Assembly: GCF_031755915.1 (NCBI RefSeq)
Contig: NC_083382.1
Span: forward strand, 27,442,001-27,506,000
Reading direction: 5' to 3'
DNA: 64,000 nucleotides
Origin: Ziziphus jujuba
Taxonomy: Eukaryota; Streptophyta; Magnoliopsida; Rosales; Rhamnaceae
Both the position numbers and the translations under genes were made by a program. Positions 60,064 to 64,000 of this stretch are shown one piece after another. The first letter of the stretch is position 1. The number at the start of each line of letters is the position of its first letter. Below the pieces are notes generated by a model, which saw only the letters and a program-made list of their open reading frames with translations, searched no databases and had not been told where the DNA came from.

Positions 60064-62854
60064 TGTCAGGACCCGTCCAGAATTCCTTCCCCGGAACCCT
60101 AGACAAGCCCTGATCCCAGGGAAATACCACCGAACCTTCCAACGGAAAATCCGGCAGCACCTCCCCTAAGGGTAGAACTAACCAAAAATTTACCTGCACT
60201 GAAAACACACTTCTAAAAACATCCCTTTATTCCTCCCACAAACTACAAATGGTTCCACAAATTTCAGCACTTCAAAATAAATACAGTAATCCAGTGCAAA
60301 ATAAATACAACAAGAGTGAAAGAAATATTACAACTGCAATAAAAGAAGAACAGGGTACAGCACGAACTAAAACAGCGAGGAAGATTGAGTCCGCTCCGAA
60401 AGAACACCGACAACCTGGCACCTAGAGGAACGGAATTTAAGAGTGTGAGATGCTAATCATCTCAGTAAGTGACCTTATCTACTATAAAATATAATATCAC
60501 AGTAATAAGTATATAAATAATAATTAATTGGAAATAATAATTTCTCTCAAAACCCTTACAATTCTCTCAGTTGGAAAAGTTCCCCTTTTAAAACCTTTTC
60601 ACAAAACCCTTGTTCGTAATCCCCAAAAACCAAGACATCAAATAAATGCCAGAAATGGTAATAATTATATTTTTAATTCCAATACAGTTTTAAAACAATT
60701 TATTTTTAAAACACAGTTCTGAAAATCATTTGATGCACCCACTATATACCAGTGGCGCCAACAGTACCCAGCGTCCCAAGGTACCGCCAGACAGGAGGTT
60801 ATAGAAAGAAACCGGCATACGGTCGCGTGGCGTCCCACTGCGCCGCTGCTAACCTGGTGTCCCGGCCATGGGGGGTGGCCTACCCTCATCCGATGGCAAC
60901 CACAGGACAACCTCATAATATCAACCGCGCGCTACTCACACCCACCTGCGCGCTAATCACAACCGTGTGCACACTAACCATATCACATATAAACAGAACA
61001 CCAATACGTGCACGGTGCATCTAAAAATCATAAAACTCACAAATTTAATTTATATAACAAATTTCACATTTTTGCATAAATATAGCGGGTATAGTCCATC
61101 CGCTTGAACCCGGAAATCCTCCGTAATTTCTTTATAACCAACACCATAAATTCCATGATTTTCAAATCCACCAACTCCCAATCCACCAATTCAAATATCC
61201 ACATTTTCCCAATAGCATAAAAAATTCTCGAAATATAATAATTAAATCTCAAAATATTCCATGGGCATATTTTATAAAAATTGGAGTCACCAACATAAAC
61301 AAATATTTTCCTCGAAATATTTGAAAATCAAATCATGCCCGATTTAATATTAAAACCACAAGAATTTCAAAATTCTCAAAAACCATAAAATAATTTCACA
61401 TGGCATAAATTTGTAAAATGCACCTTTTCTTAAATCCAATAAATTGACCAATAAATCTACAATAAATCACATAAATATTTGACACATAGAAATTAAATTT
61501 CAAATATTTAAATCACACATAATATATTCACCAATTAAATTTCCAAAATTAAATTGAAGGTGGGTCACTCACCTCAAGCACGCAATTAAACCATGATCCA
61601 CCATGGGATCAATTTCATGACTCACCCGTGCTCCTAAGACACAATTCACACACAGTCAAATAAATTAATATTTTATTCGGGTAATTAATACCCGGTACCC
61701 GGGGGGTCAAACACAAACTTTAACCAAAATAGGCGAATGATATACCGAATCGAAGCTCATGGAACGAGGATCACAAATCCGGTCTCCATCAACCCCAATT
61801 CCGCCGGAGGTGGCCGGAATTTGGTCGGGAAGCTTCGGCCGATTTTGATCTTGAGGGATCTTTCAAACGGTGGGGATTTTGGGCAAACTAACCTCGGAAA
61901 TGGACTCAGAGGGGTCGAAAATAGTGGGATAGAGGTATGGGACGGGCTGGGTTGGTCGGAAACGGCGAGAATCGCCGGAATAATTCCACCTCGCCGCCGC
62001 GACTTCGCCGGCCCGATCTGGGCGCGTCCGGCGACGGCTGGCAGGGAGATTTGGTGGCTGAGGTCGCGAGGTGGTGGGCTTGGATGGTGGCCGGCGCGTG
62101 TACTGTATGGGTGGCCAGAAAAGTTAAACAAGGGAGAGAGAGAGACGGCCGGTGGGAGAAAAAAAAACTGTGCGTGTGTGTGTTTTGATGCTCGGGGAAG
62201 AAGAAGGGAAAAAAAAAAGAAAAAAAAGAAAAAGAAGGGTGTTTTCCCATGTGGGGAAAAAGAAAAAGAAAAAGAAAAAGAAAAAGAAAATAAAATAAAA
62301 TAAAATATATAAAAATAATTAAATAATAATATTATTATTTAAAATAATAATAAAAATAATTTGATTTTAAACATGGTTGACATGTGGCATTTCACCATGC
62401 TGACACATGGTCATCTTCAGTAAGTCACACGTGGCACATCGTTACGCGTTTTAAAAATAATATTAAAATAATACAGTATTTGAAAAACTTTACAGGTCCA
62501 TAACTTTCAAACCACATGTCCAAATCGAACGTGCCGCTAGTCTACGGACTCATATCGACGAGCACTTCACAACCATGCATGAGTCAAAGCTCAACCTTGC
62601 ATGAATAAAAAGTCAACTCCGGCACCCCTTGGACAGTTTGGACCTCAACTTGTTTTGCTCATAACTTTCAAACCGTAGCCCCGTTTTCAACGTGCTACCA
62701 GTCTACGAACTCGTGCCAATGTGTACTTCGTAACGGTACCTCAGTCAACCTAGAATTCCAACCGGATCAAAAAGTCAACTTTGACCCCTTGGTCAACGAT
62801 CAACCTCGGTCAACGTGCAAAAATTCCGACATGATTCGGGACGGGGTGTTACAA
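60064..62854 (-). mobile_element. Solo gypsy LTR, TSD ATTTG
   Basis: 2791 bp from TGTCAGGACCCGTCC to GGACGGGGTGTTACA. ATTTG is duplicated at 60059-60063 and 62855-62859. Its interior at about 60452-61580 is the best in-window match to the segment captured by the 38315-39788 element. The ORF at 61737-62303 (188 codons, ending in a KKKEKEKEK run) lies in the variable GC-rich and purine-rich LTR segment and is not considered a gene. The LTR is shorter than the 3.6-kb copies because the long AT tracts are smaller. Confidence 0.93.
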
Positions 62855-64000
62855 TTTGAGTCAAGCCTCATATGAACACAATTCCCACCATAGAATCAAT
62901 CCATCATTTTAGTCAAGCCTCATGTTCATTGCGTAGACCTTTTTTTATTCCAATTTTATCTGTGGATTTGTCATCAAGGTTGGTCCATAAATTTCACTCG
63001 TTCTATACGAAATTCAAAAGAGCATCTTTTTTTTTTTCATCTATTTATATAAATATATATATATAGATATATTCATCTATTTCTATTTTCCAAAGAGCTA
63101 TTAATGTTTTATATTAGCTAAATCTAAATAAAATATATATTCTCTCTTATCAGTCAATAATTTTTCATGAAATACGATATAAATATATTTTTATTAATTA
63201 GTTTTTGTGATGTTTACTATGCATTATTATTTTATAAGTAAATGTATATATATTCACCAAATATTTTATCGATCTAAGGTGATTAATATTATTGGTGATA
63301 ACTTAAACCCATAAGGAGTATGATTTTTGGGGGATAGTTAGAATTTAAGAAGTGTGGAATGTTTTTCTATTAGTTGAGGATCTAGTAATTAGTTCATAGT
63401 ATTGGTTGTGATGCTAGAATTAAGATTTAAATTCTTTATTGCTTGAGGTATGGATTCGTGGAGTCTAATTGCCATCAGATGAATTTAGGATTTCTCAAGA
63501 ATGATGTTTGGGTGTTGAGAAATTTTATTTATGACCGCGATGAAATTAGTTAAAAGAAAGATGTTATTGAGGTTAAGATAATTGGATAATCAATGAGGAG
63601 CATGGATCTTATAATTGTAAGTTTAGGAGTGTAATCAGATGCAGCAAGAATAATCTCAATCTTAAATTGGTGACATTGGTATTTGGTTTGGAAAAATTAA
63701 GGTTAAGTTCTAATCGTTCCTTTTAAATTGATGGATGGAGTTACCCAAGGATTATGATTGCACGACCTCCATTGATGGTTGAGTTGTAAAAGTTGGGTGC
63801 TGATTTAAGGATGCATGCTTCAGAAGTACTTTTTACTAGCTTCTGACTATGACCAATATTTGTAGATCATGTTCTTGAGGCTAACTCGAAGGTCCTTATT
63901 TGATGAGCATAAGAAGGAAAGTTGAACCGGGGTAGAGTCAGGCTTCACTATTAGAGGTGATGGTATTTTGGTGATAGTAGACCGACTCACCAGGTCTGCA
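62855..64000. other. Unassigned DNA to window end
   Basis: 62855-62935 completes the short direct repeat mentioned at 60030. 63000-63300 is AT-rich. 63300-64000 is less AT-rich and has the feel of degraded coding or retroelement sequence, but no frame stays open and no motif was recognised. Confidence 0.4.

Noticed and set aside
61737..62303. 188-codon ORF
   Set aside because: It lies within a solo gypsy LTR, in the GC- and purine-rich segment that varies between family copies. The product is Gly/Arg/Trp-rich and ends in a KKEKEKEK run; no domain is recognisable.
1..64000. CRISPR arrays, prokaryotic operons, rRNA genes
   Set aside because: None is seen. The regularly spaced repeats present are microsatellites, LTRs and tandem duplications in plant nuclear DNA.

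Overview
This is a plant nuclear window, most likely from a eudicot. The evidence is AT-rich, intron-bearing DNA, plant-type LTR retrotransposons (Ty3/gypsy Tekay-Del-like, Ty1/copia, and TRIMs whose primer-binding sites match initiator tRNA-Met), tRNA-derived SINEs, a plant matrixin metalloproteinase and plant class I small heat-shock protein (sHSP) relics. No bacterial, organellar or rRNA sequence is seen. The species cannot be named from the sequence alone. Genes are few and most of the window is nested mobile DNA.

Layout. 1-2866: inverted gypsy LTR. 2867-6190: AT-rich DNA with a MITE-like element, a decayed exon of a secreted-peptide gene and a TRIM. 6390-10488: decayed gypsy element on the minus strand. 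11180-12705: a diverged flank of the peptide-gene repeat and a copia integrase fragment. 13451-14383: the one clearly intact conventional gene, an intronless secreted matrix metalloproteinase (minus strand). 14798-16300: a SINE and a 300-bp direct repeat. 16982-18203: a cluster of TRIMs including a near-perfect palindrome. 18221-24578: a deleted gypsy element with a perfect 5-bp target-site duplication (TSD) and a TRIM inside it. 25782-33203: a solo gypsy LTR with a second, oppositely oriented solo LTR nested inside.

34047 to about 59725 is a tandem triplication (units A, B, C). Each unit carries, on the minus strand, a two-exon gene for a small cysteine-containing secreted peptide (73 aa, identical in A and B, broken in C), a second diverged exon of the same family (deleted from B), and an sHSP pseudogene. 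Because the units are paralogues, they give empty and filled sites for several insertions: a solo TRIM LTR in A and B; a 1474-bp composite only in A, made of two inverted TRIM LTRs around a captured gypsy-LTR segment; a SINE only in C; and a copia element only in C (50964-58346, TSD CTGGA). That copia element itself carries a gypsy solo LTR (TSD TATCA) and a TRIM (TSD AGAAT). 60064-62854 is another gypsy solo LTR (TSD ATTTG), and the last kilobase is unassigned.

The genes do not form a pathway. The biological content is a small secreted-peptide family expanding by tandem and segmental duplication beside decaying sHSP copies, plus an extracellular metalloproteinase. The most unusual structure is the inverted-LTR composite element at 38315-39788, whose insertion is supported by its own TSD and by the empty site in unit B.
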